Below, piece after piece: positions 8,742-17,717 of a stretch of DNA of 36,318 bases. The translations under genes and the position numbers were made by a program. The stretch's first letter is position 1. Each line of letters opens with the position of its first letter. The notes under the pieces are model-generated. The model worked only from the letters and a program-made list of their open reading frames with translations, searched no databases and was not told the DNA's origin. The stretch comes from Actinomycetota bacterium (GTDB lineage: Bacteria > Actinomycetota > Rubrobacteria > Rubrobacterales > Rubrobacteraceae). The DNA is taken from NCBI GenBank assembly GCA_902810695.1, contig CADDYV010000036.1, positions 1 through 36,318 on the forward strand. Direction: 5' to 3'.

Positions 8742-10082
8742 ATGAATATCGTTCTGGTAATCATAGACACTCTGAGGCACGACCACGTGGGGGCCTACGG
8801 GAACAGGTGGATCAAGACCCCCAACCTCGACGCTCTGGCGAAGGAGAGCCTGCGCTTTACCCGGCCTCACCCGGAGTCTATGCCCACCATCTGTGTGCGG
8901 CGCGCGATCCACACGGGCACAAGGACGTTCCCATTCAGACACTGGAACCCCACGAGCGAGGACAGGGATTTTTCCTGGGGCTGGCAGCCGGTGCCGGAAG
9001 ACCAGATCACGCTCGCCGACATCCTGAAGAAGCAGGGATACCGGACCTTGTTTGTCACGGATACCTACCACCAGTTCAAGCCTTCTTACAACTTCCACCA
9101 GGGCTTCGACATCTTCCAGTTCATCCGGGGTCAGGAGAGCGACCGTTTCAGGCCGAACTGGCTCACCTCGAGGAAGCGTTTGCACGGGTATCTCACGGGC
9201 GGGCTGGAGATGGAGAAACAGCGAACCTTGCTGAAGCAGTACCTCTCCAACACGATGGGGCGCAGGAACGAGGAAGACTGGTTCTCCCCGCAGGTATTCG
9301 CCGGGGCGGCCGGGCTTCTCGAAGCGGCCAAAGAGACGCAGCCCTTCTTCCTGGTGGCGGATTCGTTCGATGTGCATGAGCCCTGGGACCCGCCTCGCTA
9401 CTACGCCGACATCTACGCCGGAGACTACAGGGGTAGAGAGCCGATCACCCCGACCTACGGCAGCGTGGAGTACCTGAGCGAGGATCAGTTGAAGAGGATG
9501 CGCGCCCTGTACGCGGGAGAGATAACGATGGTTGATCGCTGGCTGGGGCACTTTCTCAACAAGATGGACGACCTGAAGCTCTCCGAAAACACCATGCTGA
9601 TCGTGATCTCCGACCACGGCATGATCCTGGGCGAGTATGGGGTCTCCGGCAAGCCCACCAGTCTGATAGGTCCGGAACTCACAGACATCCTCTTCATGAT
9701 CCGGCATCCGGATGGGAAGCTGGCCGGCAAGACCAGCGATTTCTTCGCCTCCACCCACGACGTTGCGCCGACGGTGCTGAAGGCTGCGGGGATAGAAGTT
9801 CCGGATCAGATGGAGGGCGAGGACCTCTCCGTCCTCTTCGACGGAAAGGAACCCCCTGCGCGGGACCACTTCACGGTGGGCTACAGCAACTACGTGTGGG
9901 TTCTGGACGATAATTACGCCATGCGCTCCAAGAACGACGGCTCCTCGCCGGTACTCTATGATCTGCGAAAGGACCCCGAGATGAAAAACGACATCTCCTC
10001 GCAGAAACCCGAGGTGGCGAAGCACATGTTCAAGGACTATGTGATCCCCGACGCTGGCGGAAAACCGCTACCCAACTACTGA
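8742..10082 (+). CDS. Sulfatase-family (alkaline phosphatase fold) hydrolase lacking a formylglycine motif
   Basis: The 446-aa cytoplasmic protein (no signal peptide) starts with NIVLVIIDTLRHDHVGAYGN, the metal-binding start of sulfatase-type enzymes (D9). A second metal site is ISDHGM (D291, H292). Sulfatases normally carry CxPxR, whose Cys is converted to formylglycine. Here the equivalent stretch is PTICVRRAIHTG: Thr49 stands at the nucleophile position and Cys51 falls where Pro is expected. The protein thus more likely uses Thr directly, as phosphodiesterases and phosphomutases of the same superfamily do, and may act on a phosphate ester rather than a sulfate. The start is ATG behind GGGGATCGAAG. 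It stands alone between the divergent phosphoesterase and recJ. The substrate is unknown. Confidence 0.82.
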   Translation: MNIVLVIIDTLRHDHVGAYGNRWIKTPNLDALAKESLRFTRPHPESMPTICVRRAIHTGTRTFPFRHWNPTSEDRDFSWGWQPVPEDQITLADILKKQGYRTLFVTDTYHQFKPSYNFHQGFDIFQFIRGQESDRFRPNWLTSRKRLHGYLTGGLEMEKQRTLLKQYLSNTMGRRNEEDWFSPQVFAGAAGLLEAAKETQPFFLVADSFDVHEPWDPPRYYADIYAGDYRGREPITPTYGSVEYLSEDQLKRMRALYAGEITMVDRWLGHFLNKMDDLKLSENTMLIVISDHGMILGEYGVSGKPTSLIGPELTDILFMIRHPDGKLAGKTSDFFASTHDVAPTVLKAAGIEVPDQMEGEDLSVLFDGKEPPARDHFTVGYSNYVWVLDDNYAMRSKNDGSSPVLYDLRKDPEMKNDISSQKPEVAKHMFKDYVIPDAGGKPLPNY

Positions 10083-10120
10083 GTTTCTTATAGCGGAGAT
10101 GGGGTCGCGCTGCCCCGCTG

Positions 10121-10126
10121 TATAAT
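10121..10126 (+). promoter_or_regulatory. -10 box (TATAAT) upstream of recJ
   Basis: A perfect TATAAT stands in GC-rich sequence 33 nt before the TTG start of recJ, leaving a short leader with a GGGGAGG ribosome-binding site. No clear -35 hexamer is visible at 16-18 nt. Confidence 0.5.
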
Positions 10127-10159
10127 GCGTGTGGTAGATCTGGATTTTGGGGAGGATTA

Positions 10160-11821
10160 TTGGCGCGCTGGCGGCTACTTGAGCCCGAGCCGGACATAAT
10201 CGCAGAACTTGCGCGGGCGACGGGGGTGGACCAGCTCTGTGCCCGCGTGCTGGCGAACCGCGGCATCCTGCCGGAAGAGGTCTCGGGTTTCCTCGACCCC
10301 TCGCTCGCGACAGTCAGGATGCCGGAGGAAGAGCCCTGGCTCGTGGCGGCCCGGCGGGTTGCGCGGGCGGTAAAAAACGGCGAGCGGATCGGGGTCTTCG
10401 GCGACTACGACACCGACGGCATCACCGCCGCAGCCGTGCTCCACCAGGCCCTCTCCCGCTACACGGAGAACCTCGTCGTCAGGCTCCCGACCCGCCAGAC
10501 GGGATACGGGCTCCTGGAGCCTTACGTGCGTGATCTCTTCGGGGAGAGCCTCGATCTCCTGATAACCGCCGACTGCGGCATCTCGAACAAGGGCGAGGTG
10601 GAGCTGGCTAACTCTCTTGGAATGGATGTGATCATCACAGATCATCACATCCCACCCGAAGAACCGCCGGAAGCCCCGCCCGCGGTCGCCGTTCTCGACC
10701 CCAAGCTCTGGGATCCGCAAGATCCCCTGGCCGGTGTGGGGGTCGCGTGGAAGCTGGCCTGGGCCATAGCAAGAGAACTTGGAGACCCCGAAGGACGCAG
10801 GTGGCTGGGACGGCTCCTGGATCTGGTCTCGGTCGGGACTATCGTTGACATAGCGCCGCTCGTCAGCGACAACCGGGCGCTCGCGTGCACGGGGCTGCGC
10901 TACCTCAACGATACTCTGGCTGCCGGGAAGGCGCGTCCCGGCATCGAGGCGCTGGTGAGGGTGGCAGGGGTGCGCGGAACCCTGGACGAAGAGGATCTCG
11001 GGTGGAAAATCGGACCCCGCCTCAACTCTATCGGGCGGATCAAAAACCCGACGCCCGCGCTTGATCTGCTTCTCACCAGCGACCGGCGGGAGGCCCTGCG
11101 GATAGCCTCGCTCTTGAACCAGCTAAACTCCGAGCGCCAGCGGAGAACCCAGTACGCGCTCGAGCGGGCGATGGAGGAAGTGGACCCCGAGCAGGACTTC
11201 AAGGTCGTGGTGACGGAGGAGACCGGAGGTCTTGCGGGTTTGATCGCGGGCAAAGTCGCAGCGGCGACCGGACGCCCCGCGGCGGTCCTGAACCGCCGGG
11301 CAGACGGCTCCTACAACGGTTCGGCCCGCTCCGGCGAGACCAACGTGGACCTCTACGGCGCGCTCTTCTCCGTAAGGCACCTGCTGAGGGAGTGGGGCGG
11401 GCACCGCAAGGCCGCCGGTCTCTCGATAAGCCCCGGCAACTTCGACGCCTTCGTCGCCGGGGTCAACAAGGCGGTCCGCAAGCAGGCCGCCGAAGACCCG
11501 GAGATCTTCGAGCCGCCCATCGAGGTTGACGCCGAGATACCGCTGGAGGCTGCCTCAAACGGGCTTCTGGAGTGGCACGAGAAACTCGGACCGTTCGGGA
11601 GCGGCAACTACCGGCCCATTTTCGTCAGCCGGGGATTGCGGATAGAGAACTCGCGCCAGATCTGGGAGGGGATGAACCTGATTCGTCTGGACAGAGGCAT
11701 CGTTGCAAAAATGGCGTGCTCCCCGGATGCTCTGCCGGAAGGTACATTCGACGCGGCCTACACCGTGTACCGCAGCGCGTATTCTGGCGGGGCCGAACTG
11801 GAAATACTCGACTGGAGATAG
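10160..11821 (+). CDS. recJ: Single-stranded-DNA-specific exonuclease RecJ
   Basis: RecJ degrades single-stranded DNA from 5' to 3' in recombination and base-excision repair. The 553-aa protein shows the DHH phosphoesterase motifs: GDYDTDG (residues 81-87), DCGISN around 138-143, and TDHH (D161, H162, H163), which bind the catalytic Mn ions. A C-terminal DHHA1 domain has the GGHRKAAG motif, and an OB-type RecJ domain ends the protein. The length is normal. TTG is the start, with GGGGAGG at 10149-10155 in good spacing. The gene heads a forward run of housekeeping genes; the ROK kinase starts 7 nt after its stop, so they are probably co-transcribed. Confidence 0.93.
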   Translation: MARWRLLEPEPDIIAELARATGVDQLCARVLANRGILPEEVSGFLDPSLATVRMPEEEPWLVAARRVARAVKNGERIGVFGDYDTDGITAAAVLHQALSRYTENLVVRLPTRQTGYGLLEPYVRDLFGESLDLLITADCGISNKGEVELANSLGMDVIITDHHIPPEEPPEAPPAVAVLDPKLWDPQDPLAGVGVAWKLAWAIARELGDPEGRRWLGRLLDLVSVGTIVDIAPLVSDNRALACTGLRYLNDTLAAGKARPGIEALVRVAGVRGTLDEEDLGWKIGPRLNSIGRIKNPTPALDLLLTSDRREALRIASLLNQLNSERQRRTQYALERAMEEVDPEQDFKVVVTEETGGLAGLIAGKVAAATGRPAAVLNRRADGSYNGSARSGETNVDLYGALFSVRHLLREWGGHRKAAGLSISPGNFDAFVAGVNKAVRKQAAEDPEIFEPPIEVDAEIPLEAASNGLLEWHEKLGPFGSGNYRPIFVSRGLRIENSRQIWEGMNLIRLDRGIVAKMACSPDALPEGTFDAAYTVYRSAYSGGAELEILDWR

Positions 11822-11827
11822 AGAACT

Positions 11828-12781
11828 TTGAACGCGATCGGTGTGGATGTCGGGGGGACCAAGATCGCCGCCGGGGTTGTAACCTCGGAAGGCAAGGTCT
11901 TGAACAGGGTGCGCTACCCGACATCCGCCTCTCCGCAGCGGTTGCTCGCGAATATCGTGCGGGCCATCACCGAGGTCGGAGACAGGTTCGAGGTGGGGGG
12001 AGTCTGCCTCTCCGTTCCGGGCTTGATCCTCTCTGAAGAGAACAGGGTCGTCTATTCCCCGAACCTTCACTCCGTCGAGGGGATACCGCTCAAAGAGGAG
12101 ATTGAGCCCCGGATCGGGCTCTCTCTGACCGTCGAGAACGACGCGAACGCCGCCGTCTGGGGGGAGTTCAAGTTCGGTTCTAGAAGGGGCGTGCAACATC
12201 TGGTGATGGTAACCCTGGGGACCGGCATCGGGGGCGGCGTGATAACGCACGGCGTGCTGATGCGGGGAGCGCAGGGGGCCGGGGGCGAGCTCGGGCACGT
12301 TACGGTCCATGCTACCGGGCCGCGCTGCGCCTGCGGCAACCGGGGCTGCCTGGAGGCCGTGGCGTCTGGAAGCGCGATCGGCCGCCGCGCCCGCGAGGTC
12401 GCCAGCGAACACCCCGACTCGGCCCTCGGGGAGCTTGCGATGGAGCGCAAGGTCCTCGGTGAAGACGTAACCCGGCTTGCCAACGAGGGGGATGCGGCGG
12501 CGATACAGGTTCTCAAGGAGACCGGGAGGTGGCTCGGCATCGGGCTTGCCGGGTTTGTGAACGTCTTCAACCCGGAGGTCGTCGCGGTCGGCGGCAGCGC
12601 CATAAATGCAGGGGAGTTTCTATTGGAGCCCGCGCGAAAGGAGGTTCGCCTGCGGGCCCGGCCTCCTTCGAGGGATCTGGTCGAGGTAAAAGGCGCGACC
12701 CTGGGGCCAGACTCTGGAATGCTCGGCGCTGCGGCGCTGGCTCGGGATCCCAAGACCGGAGAGTACATCCTCGAAAGCTGA
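11828..12781 (+). CDS. glcK: ROK family glucokinase
   Basis: This kinase phosphorylates glucose (or a related sugar) with ATP in the cytoplasm. The 317-aa protein has the N-terminal phosphate-binding motif DVGGTK (residues 7-12), the sugar-binding ENDANAAVWGE, the GTGIGGG loop, and GELGH followed by the zinc motif CACGNRGCLE (C167, C169, C174). These are diagnostic for ROK glucokinases. TTG is the start, directly after recJ. Downstream rsmI follows 7 nt after its stop. The ROK repressor-type N-terminal helix-turn-helix is absent, so this is an enzyme, not a regulator. Glucose is the likely substrate by family; other hexoses cannot be excluded. Confidence 0.88.
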   Translation: MNAIGVDVGGTKIAAGVVTSEGKVLNRVRYPTSASPQRLLANIVRAITEVGDRFEVGGVCLSVPGLILSEENRVVYSPNLHSVEGIPLKEEIEPRIGLSLTVENDANAAVWGEFKFGSRRGVQHLVMVTLGTGIGGGVITHGVLMRGAQGAGGELGHVTVHATGPRCACGNRGCLEAVASGSAIGRRAREVASEHPDSALGELAMERKVLGEDVTRLANEGDAAAIQVLKETGRWLGIGLAGFVNVFNPEVVAVGGSAINAGEFLLEPARKEVRLRARPPSRDLVEVKGATLGPDSGMLGAAALARDPKTGEYILES

Positions 12782-12788
12782 GTCGTAA

Positions 12789-13589
12789 ATGCCCCTCGTA
12801 GTCGTACCGACCCCGATCGGCAACCTCGAAGACATCACCCTGCGTGCCCTTCGTGCCTTGCGCGAAGCGGATCTCATAGCCTGCGAGGATACTCGGCGCA
12901 CCGGGCGCCTCCTGGCCCACCACGGCATAGAGAACGAGCTTGCCTCCTACCACGAGCACAACGAGGAGCGCCTCGCTCCCCAACTCGCCGAGAGGGCGAA
13001 AACAGAGAAAGTAGCACTCGTCTCAGACGCGGGGATGCCACTCGTCTCCGACCCTGGATACCGTCTGATACGAGCCTGCATCGAAAGCAGCGTCGCGGTC
13101 GAGGTATTGCCTGGGCCTTCGGCACTCACTACCGCGCTCATCGCCTCGGGGTTGCCGGCGGATACGGTCGTATTCGCGGGGTTCACGCCGCGCAAGGGGC
13201 GCAAACGATCGGACTTGTTCCAGCGGATGCTGCGCGAGGAAGCCACCTTCGTGCTCTTTGAATCGCCGAACCGGCTGGCGAAGACCCTGGGTGAGCTTCC
13301 AGGTAACGCGCAGGTTGCCGTTTGTCGCGAGATGACCAAGCTGCACGAAGAGGTCTTCCGGGGCAAGGCGGAGGACGCGCTGCGCCGCTTCTCCGGGGAG
13401 GTCAGGGGAGAGGTGGTGCTCGTCGTTAGGGGCGGAGGAGCGGGCCGGAGCGCGGATATCGGGGAGGCCGTCGGGCTGGCGCGGAAGTATGTAGCGGATG
13501 GAGAGAGCCCGTCGAAGGCGGCGGCACGGGCGGCGCGCGAATCGGGGGTGGTGAAATCGGAGATCTATGACGCGCTCGCGCGTTCATAG
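12789..13589 (+). CDS. rsmI: 16S rRNA (cytidine(1402)-2'-O)-methyltransferase RsmI
   Basis: RsmI adds a 2'-O-methyl group to C1402 in the ribosomal P site, using S-adenosylmethionine. The 266-aa protein begins PLVVVPTPIGNLEDITLRAL and continues with CEDTRRTGRLLAHH, SDAGMPLVSDPGYRLI, and PGPSALTTALIASGLP, all typical of the tetrapyrrole-methylase fold of the RsmI branch. ATG is the start. In many actinomycetes rsmI stands in the same cluster as tatD and rsmA, often with metG between; here tatD follows directly after 68 nt. Confidence 0.95.
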   Translation: MPLVVVPTPIGNLEDITLRALRALREADLIACEDTRRTGRLLAHHGIENELASYHEHNEERLAPQLAERAKTEKVALVSDAGMPLVSDPGYRLIRACIESSVAVEVLPGPSALTTALIASGLPADTVVFAGFTPRKGRKRSDLFQRMLREEATFVLFESPNRLAKTLGELPGNAQVAVCREMTKLHEEVFRGKAEDALRRFSGEVRGEVVLVVRGGGAGRSADIGEAVGLARKYVADGESPSKAAARAARESGVVKSEIYDALARS

Positions 13590-13610
13590 CCTGCGGGGTT
13601 ACGCCCTATG

Positions 13611-13616
13611 TATAAT
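13611..13616 (+). promoter_or_regulatory. -10 box (TATAAT) upstream of tatD
   Basis: TATAAT in the 68-nt rsmI-tatD gap, 41 nt ahead of the tatD ATG, which has GGGAAGGG as ribosome-binding site. No clear -35 box. It probably starts a second transcript for tatD-rsmA-ispE. Confidence 0.5.
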
Positions 13617-13657
13617 GCCCGGCGGATGATTGAACCCTGGGAAACGGGAAGGGCGTC

Positions 13658-14416
13658 ATGCTCATAGACTCGCACGCGCACCTTTTGATGCTCGAAGTCT
13701 CGCCGGAGGAAGCGGTAAAAACGGCGGCGGAATCCGGTGTCGGGCTGGTGGTCAACATCGGGACCAACGTTGAGGACTCGCAGGGGGGCGCGGAGCTTGC
13801 CGCCCTCGTGCCGAACGTGTACTCCTCGGTGGGCATCCACCCGCACAACGCCGGGACCTACACGGCCTCGGACCTCGAAGCCCTGGCGGAGCTTTCCGAG
13901 TCTCCAGGAGTGGTTGCGCTCGGTGAGGTGGGGCTGGACTACTTCCGGGGGGACTGGTCAGGCGAGGTCCAGAAGGCGCTCTTCGAGGATGTCATCTCGC
14001 TCGCCAACGATACCCGGCTGCCCCTAATCATCCACTCCAGAAAAGCCTTTTCCGACACCATGTCCTGCCTCTCGCACGCCCGCGTTACCGTCATTTTGCA
14101 CTGCTTCGAGGGTGGGGAGCGCGAGATCCAGGAGGCAAACGAGCGCGGCTACTACATCGGGCTCGCTGGAAACGTTACCTACAAAGGCAGCGAGACCGCG
14201 AGGTTTCTTCCGCTGATAGAAGAGGATCGCCTTCTCGTCGAGACCGATTCCCCGTACCTGAGCCCCCAACCCATGCGCGGCAAGAAAAACCAGCCCAAGA
14301 ACGTCGTTTACACCGCGCGCTTCGTCGCCGAGCGGCTCGGGGTCTCCGAAGACGAGCTTGCCGCCCGTACTACCCGCAACGCCCGCGAAGCCTTCAACCT
14401 GCCCTCAGAAGCCTAG
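13658..14416 (+). CDS. tatD: TatD family metal-dependent hydrolase (DNase)
   Basis: TatD-type enzymes are metal-dependent exonucleases of the amidohydrolase fold. The 252-aa protein shows DSHAH (H6, H8), GEVGLDYFRG with the bridging Glu, IIHSRKA, LHCFEGG and ETDSPYL with the last metal Asp; all metal ligands are visible. SPQPMRGKKNQP is the usual C-terminal signature. ATG is the start, behind GGGAAGGG. The next gene, rsmA, starts 5 nt after its stop. The physiological substrate (DNA repair, RNA or D-aminoacyl-tRNA has been discussed for relatives) is not set by sequence. Confidence 0.92.
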   Translation: MLIDSHAHLLMLEVSPEEAVKTAAESGVGLVVNIGTNVEDSQGGAELAALVPNVYSSVGIHPHNAGTYTASDLEALAELSESPGVVALGEVGLDYFRGDWSGEVQKALFEDVISLANDTRLPLIIHSRKAFSDTMSCLSHARVTVILHCFEGGEREIQEANERGYYIGLAGNVTYKGSETARFLPLIEEDRLLVETDSPYLSPQPMRGKKNQPKNVVYTARFVAERLGVSEDELAARTTRNAREAFNLPSEA

Positions 14417-14421
14417 AGCGT

Positions 14422-15201
14422 ATGGTCTTCCCGGAGGGCCATCCCAAAAAACGCCTCGGACAGCACTTCCTGAAAGACCCGAACACCGCCCGGATAATGG
14501 CTGCGGGGGTAGAGAAGAGCGATGTGGTGCTCGAAGTGGGGCCCGGACGTGGTTTCCTTACCAGCTTCCTTGCACAGAGGGCGGGGTTCGTGCACGCTGT
14601 GGAGCTGGATGCGGATGTGATTCCCGCTCTGAGGAAGACCGTGGCGGAGCATGAGAACGTTGCTATCCACGAGGGAGACGCGCTCGCTTTCGACTACTCT
14701 GCGCTGGACCCACAGCCGAACAAGCTGGCCGCGAACCTGCCCTACAATATTGCCTCTTTGCTGGTACTGAGGTTACTGGAGGAGGTCGGCTCTATTGAGA
14801 GGTTGCGTTTTATGGTGCAGATCGAGGTCGCAAGGAGGATGGCGGCAAAGCGGGGCACCAAGGACTACGCGGCTTACGCGGTGCTCGTGCAACTGCTCGC
14901 CAGGGTCGAGGTCGTGCACAGGATATCACCCCGCGTCTTCGACCCACCGCCTCGGGTGTGGTCGGCTGTGGTGGATATGCTCCGCAAAGAGCCACCGGAG
15001 GATTACCCGCATGTCAAGGAATTCGTCATCTCTGCCTTCAGGAGCCGCCGTAAGCGGCTCGCGAATAACCTGCCGGAGCCAGCCAGGAGCGAAGCTCCGG
15101 CAGCTCTGGAGTCGCTGGGGTACGGTCCCGATGCCCGGGCCGAGGAAATTAGACCAGAAGACTTCGTTGCCCTGCGCGAGGCGCTCTCGGAGAGATTTTG
15201 A
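14422..15201 (+). CDS. rsmA: 16S rRNA (adenine(1518)-N6/adenine(1519)-N6)-dimethyltransferase RsmA (KsgA)
   Basis: RsmA dimethylates two adjacent adenines near the 3' end of 16S rRNA, a late check in 30S assembly. In the 259-aa protein, [12 protein letters not shown] at the N-terminus, the SAM-binding [18 protein letters not shown], and the catalytic NLPYNI are all present. ATG is the start. The 3' end overlaps ispE by 4 nt (TTGA). Near the C-terminus the codons for PARSEAPAA contain an 8-bp inverted repeat (15072-15079 with 15094-15101), which resembles another in the GntR gene of this window. Function is certain. Confidence 0.95.
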   Translation: MVFPEGHPKKRLGQHFLKDPNTARIMAAGVEKSDVVLEVGPGRGFLTSFLAQRAGFVHAVELDADVIPALRKTVAEHENVAIHEGDALAFDYSALDPQPNKLAANLPYNIASLLVLRLLEEVGSIERLRFMVQIEVARRMAAKRGTKDYAAYAVLVQLLARVEVVHRISPRVFDPPPRVWSAVVDMLRKEPPEDYPHVKEFVISAFRSRRKRLANNLPEPARSEAPAALESLGYGPDARAEEIRPEDFVALREALSERF

Positions 15202-16103
15202 CGAGCAGGCTGACGCTGCGGGCCTTCGCCAAGGTCAACTACGCTCTCGAAGTGCTGGGTTTGCGGGAGGACGGATACCACAACATACGCACGGTCCTGC
15301 AGAGCATCTCGCTCGCTGATGAAGTGGAGATCGAGCAGACGGAGAAGGGGTTCGAGCTTCTGGTCGAACCGGAAGGAATAGAAGTCGGCTCGCCGCAGAA
15401 GAACACGGCCCACCGCGCGTGGAACCTGCTGCGGGAGTTTACCGGAGAAGAGCTTCCGGTAAGGGTCCGTTTGCACAAGAAGATACCGGCCGGGGCAGGT
15501 CTGGGTGGAGCTTCGGCGGACGCGGCGGCGGTTCTAACGGGTTTGAATGATCTCTTCGGACTCGGGCTGGCACGCGAGGATCTTCAAAAGATTGGTGGTC
15601 GGATCGGGGCCGACGTTCCTTTCTGTCTTTCGGGGGGCACGGCTCTTGGAGAGGGAGTAGGGGAGGTTCTGAGCCCGCTTCCCGCGCCGCCGCCTCACCG
15701 GATCGTTCTCGTCAAACCGGAGCAGGGTGCGAACACGGCTGAGATCTACCGGACCTACGACGAGTTTGCACCGGAGAGCTTATACTCTGCGAGTCCGGCA
15801 ATATCTGCGTTGAAGGCGAAAGACCTGGGCGCGCTCGCCCGCACGGTCGGCAACGATCTCACGCCGGTTACCAGAAGGCGGGTGCCGGAGATAGAAGCCT
15901 GTGAGGATGAGCTATTGCGAACCGGCGCTCTGGGAGTGGCGATGAGCGGGACCGGAAGCGCAGTCTACGGCATCTTCGGCACGGAGGATGAAGCCCGCTT
16001 TGCCTCGGAGCGGATCCGGGCGCACTTCGTCGGCGTCTATGAGCCCGTAGTGCGCGGGTTGGAGAGGATGGGTGAACTTTCCGGTTTTGCGTGGTGTATC
16101 TGA
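15198..16103 (+). CDS. ispE: 4-diphosphocytidyl-2-C-methyl-D-erythritol kinase IspE
   Basis: IspE phosphorylates CDP-methylerythritol with ATP in the MEP pathway to isoprenoids. The 301-aa protein belongs to the GHMP kinase fold: [11 protein letters not shown] with the substrate Lys, the ATP loop [17 protein letters not shown], and [17 protein letters not shown] with the catalytic Asp. A C-terminal GHMP motif [14 protein letters not shown] follows. TTG is the start, overlapping the rsmA stop (TTGA), so it is translationally coupled. Placement after rsmA is standard in actinomycetes. Confidence 0.94.
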   Translation: MTSRLTLRAFAKVNYALEVLGLREDGYHNIRTVLQSISLADEVEIEQTEKGFELLVEPEGIEVGSPQKNTAHRAWNLLREFTGEELPVRVRLHKKIPAGAGLGGASADAAAVLTGLNDLFGLGLAREDLQKIGGRIGADVPFCLSGGTALGEGVGEVLSPLPAPPPHRIVLVKPEQGANTAEIYRTYDEFAPESLYSASPAISALKAKDLGALARTVGNDLTPVTRRRVPEIEACEDELLRTGALGVAMSGTGSAVYGIFGTEDEARFASERIRAHFVGVYEPVVRGLERMGELSGFAWCI

Positions 16104-16128
16104 CGGGCTTGGGGCGCTCCGGTATAAT
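16100..16128 (+). promoter_or_regulatory. Promoter of the tRNA-Gln gene
   Basis: CTGACG (16100-16105, four of six matches to TTGACA) and TATAAT (16123-16128) are 17 nt apart, about 47 nt ahead of the mature tRNA end. This is one of the best sigma-70 type promoters in the window. The -35 overlaps the ispE stop codon. Confidence 0.65.
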
Positions 16129-16175
16129 CGCCGTGCCGCAGAGATGGCTCTCCGAGCCGCTTTGTCGGCCTGAAA

Positions 16176-16246
16176 TGGGGCGTAGCCAAGTGGCAAGGCA
16201 CCGGGTTTTGGTCCCGGGATCGCAGGTTCGAATCCTGCCGCCCCAG
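16176..16246 (+). tRNA. tRNA-Gln (anticodon UUG)
   Basis: A full cloverleaf is visible: the acceptor stem is TGGGGCG with CGCCCCA (16176-16182, 16239-16245), the anticodon stem CCGGG/CCCGG encloses the loop TTTTGGT with anticodon TTG at 16208-16210, and the T arm GCAGG/CCTGC encloses TTCGAAT. The discriminator is G (16246). The genome continues CCG, so the CCA end is not encoded and must be added. It lies between ispE and glmU. Confidence 0.93.
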
Positions 16247-16298
16247 CCGCGATAGCGCGGGTGTTGACGGGAGAATCTTCGAGGAACTAGGGGAGCCT

Positions 16299-17684
16299 AT
16301 GTCTCACCAGACACCGATCTTCGCCGTGGTCCTCGCGGCGGGCAAGGGAACCCGCATGAAGTCCAACCGGGCGAAGGTGCTCCACACCTTGTGCGGCGTG
16401 CCGATGGTCAACTACGCGATAGAGGCGATCCGACCTCTGGTTCCCGAGAGGCTGCTGGTCGTCGTAGGACATCAGGCGGAAGAGGTGAAATCGGTCTTGC
16501 CACCCGACGCGGAGCCGGTTTTGCAGCGGGAGCAACTGGGGACCGGAGATGCGGTGAGGGTCGCCCTGGAGTCCATCGAGGAAGAGGAGGGACTCTTGCT
16601 CGTGGTCAACGGAGATGGGCCCCTGATCTCCGACCGCACGCTCGGAGAGCTGGTCGAGCGTCACCGTTCGGCGGGGGTGGGTGCGACGGTTCTGGCAGCC
16701 GAGCTTCCCGACCCGAACGGTCTCGGTAGGGTTACGGAGGATGCTGGCGTCGTGAGGATCGTCGAGGAGAGAGACGCGAGCGAAGCCGAACGAGAAATAC
16801 GCCTGGTCAACCTCGGCCTCTACGCCTTCGAACTGTCGGAGATCCGGGCGGCCCTGAGGAACCTGGGTTCGGATAACGACCAGGGAGAGCTATATCTCAC
16901 CGACGCGCTGGAGATTATCGGGCGCCGCAACCGGGCGGTTACCTACCGCCTCAAGGATCTGGAGGAGGCCAACCTGGTCAACGACCGCTCGCACCTGGCG
17001 CGGGCGGAGGAAATCCTGCGCCGCCGCATCCTGGATGCGCACATGAGAGATGGCGTTACGGTGCGGGACCCGTCGAGCACGCACATAGAGGCCGGGGTGG
17101 AGATCGGACGCGACACCATCATCCTGCCCGGCACCTTCCTGCGCGGGAGCACGAAGGTCGGCTCCGACTGCGTGATAGGCCCTTTTACGGACCTGATGGA
17201 CACGATTGTGTGCGACGGGGCGCTCGTCGAGCACTCGGTCGGGCGGGGAGCGGAGATCGGCCCCGGCGCGAACGTCGGGCCCTTCTCCTACCTGCGGCCA
17301 GGAACCGTCCTGGGAGCCGGCTCAAAAGTCGGCGCGTACTGCGAGGTAAAGAACACCCGGGTCGGGGAGGGGAGCAAGGTCCCGCACCTCTCCTACGTGG
17401 GCGACGCCGAGATCGGCGAGAATGCCAACCTGGGGGCGGGCACCATCACGGCCAACTACGACGGCAAAAACAAAAACCGCACCAGCATAGGGGACGGAGC
17501 GTTCACGGGGGTCAATACGAGTTTGATCGCCCCTGTTACAATAGGGGATGAGGCGTATCTCGGAGCCGGGAGCGTCGTGAACAAGGACATTCCGCCCGGC
17601 AAACTCGCCGTCGGGGCTCCGGCGCGTGTGATCCGTGACGCTCCGAAGAAGGTATCTGAGAAGAGTAAGAAGCGGGAATCGTAG
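16299..17684 (+). CDS. glmU: Bifunctional UDP-N-acetylglucosamine pyrophosphorylase / glucosamine-1-phosphate N-acetyltransferase GlmU
   Basis: GlmU makes UDP-GlcNAc for peptidoglycan in two steps, acetylating glucosamine-1-phosphate and then joining it to UTP. The 461-aa protein has the N-terminal nucleotidyltransferase domain with LAAGKGTRMKSNRAKVLH (about residues 11-28) and the EQLGTGDAV uridine site. The C-terminal left-handed beta-helix (about 255-440) has hexapeptide repeats and the acetyl-transfer stretch NYDGKNKNRTSIGDG. The length is normal. ATG is the start, behind AGGGGAG. The order glmU-prs-rplY-pth is conserved among actinomycetes. Confidence 0.95.
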   Translation: MSHQTPIFAVVLAAGKGTRMKSNRAKVLHTLCGVPMVNYAIEAIRPLVPERLLVVVGHQAEEVKSVLPPDAEPVLQREQLGTGDAVRVALESIEEEEGLLLVVNGDGPLISDRTLGELVERHRSAGVGATVLAAELPDPNGLGRVTEDAGVVRIVEERDASEAEREIRLVNLGLYAFELSEIRAALRNLGSDNDQGELYLTDALEIIGRRNRAVTYRLKDLEEANLVNDRSHLARAEEILRRRILDAHMRDGVTVRDPSSTHIEAGVEIGRDTIILPGTFLRGSTKVGSDCVIGPFTDLMDTIVCDGALVEHSVGRGAEIGPGANVGPFSYLRPGTVLGAGSKVGAYCEVKNTRVGEGSKVPHLSYVGDAEIGENANLGAGTITANYDGKNKNRTSIGDGAFTGVNTSLIAPVTIGDEAYLGAGSVVNKDIPPGKLAVGAPARVIRDAPKKVSEKSKKRES

Positions 17685-17717
17685 GCGGCTCCATTAGCGA
17701 GGAGGACTAGCGCGGCG

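Noticed and set aside
8640-10025. 461-codon open frame antisense to the sulfatase-like gene
   Set aside because: No ribosome site or recognisable domain; the plus strand encodes clear enzyme motifs throughout.
16264-16269. TTGACG as -35 box for glmU
   Set aside because: No acceptable -10 sequence 16-18 nt downstream.
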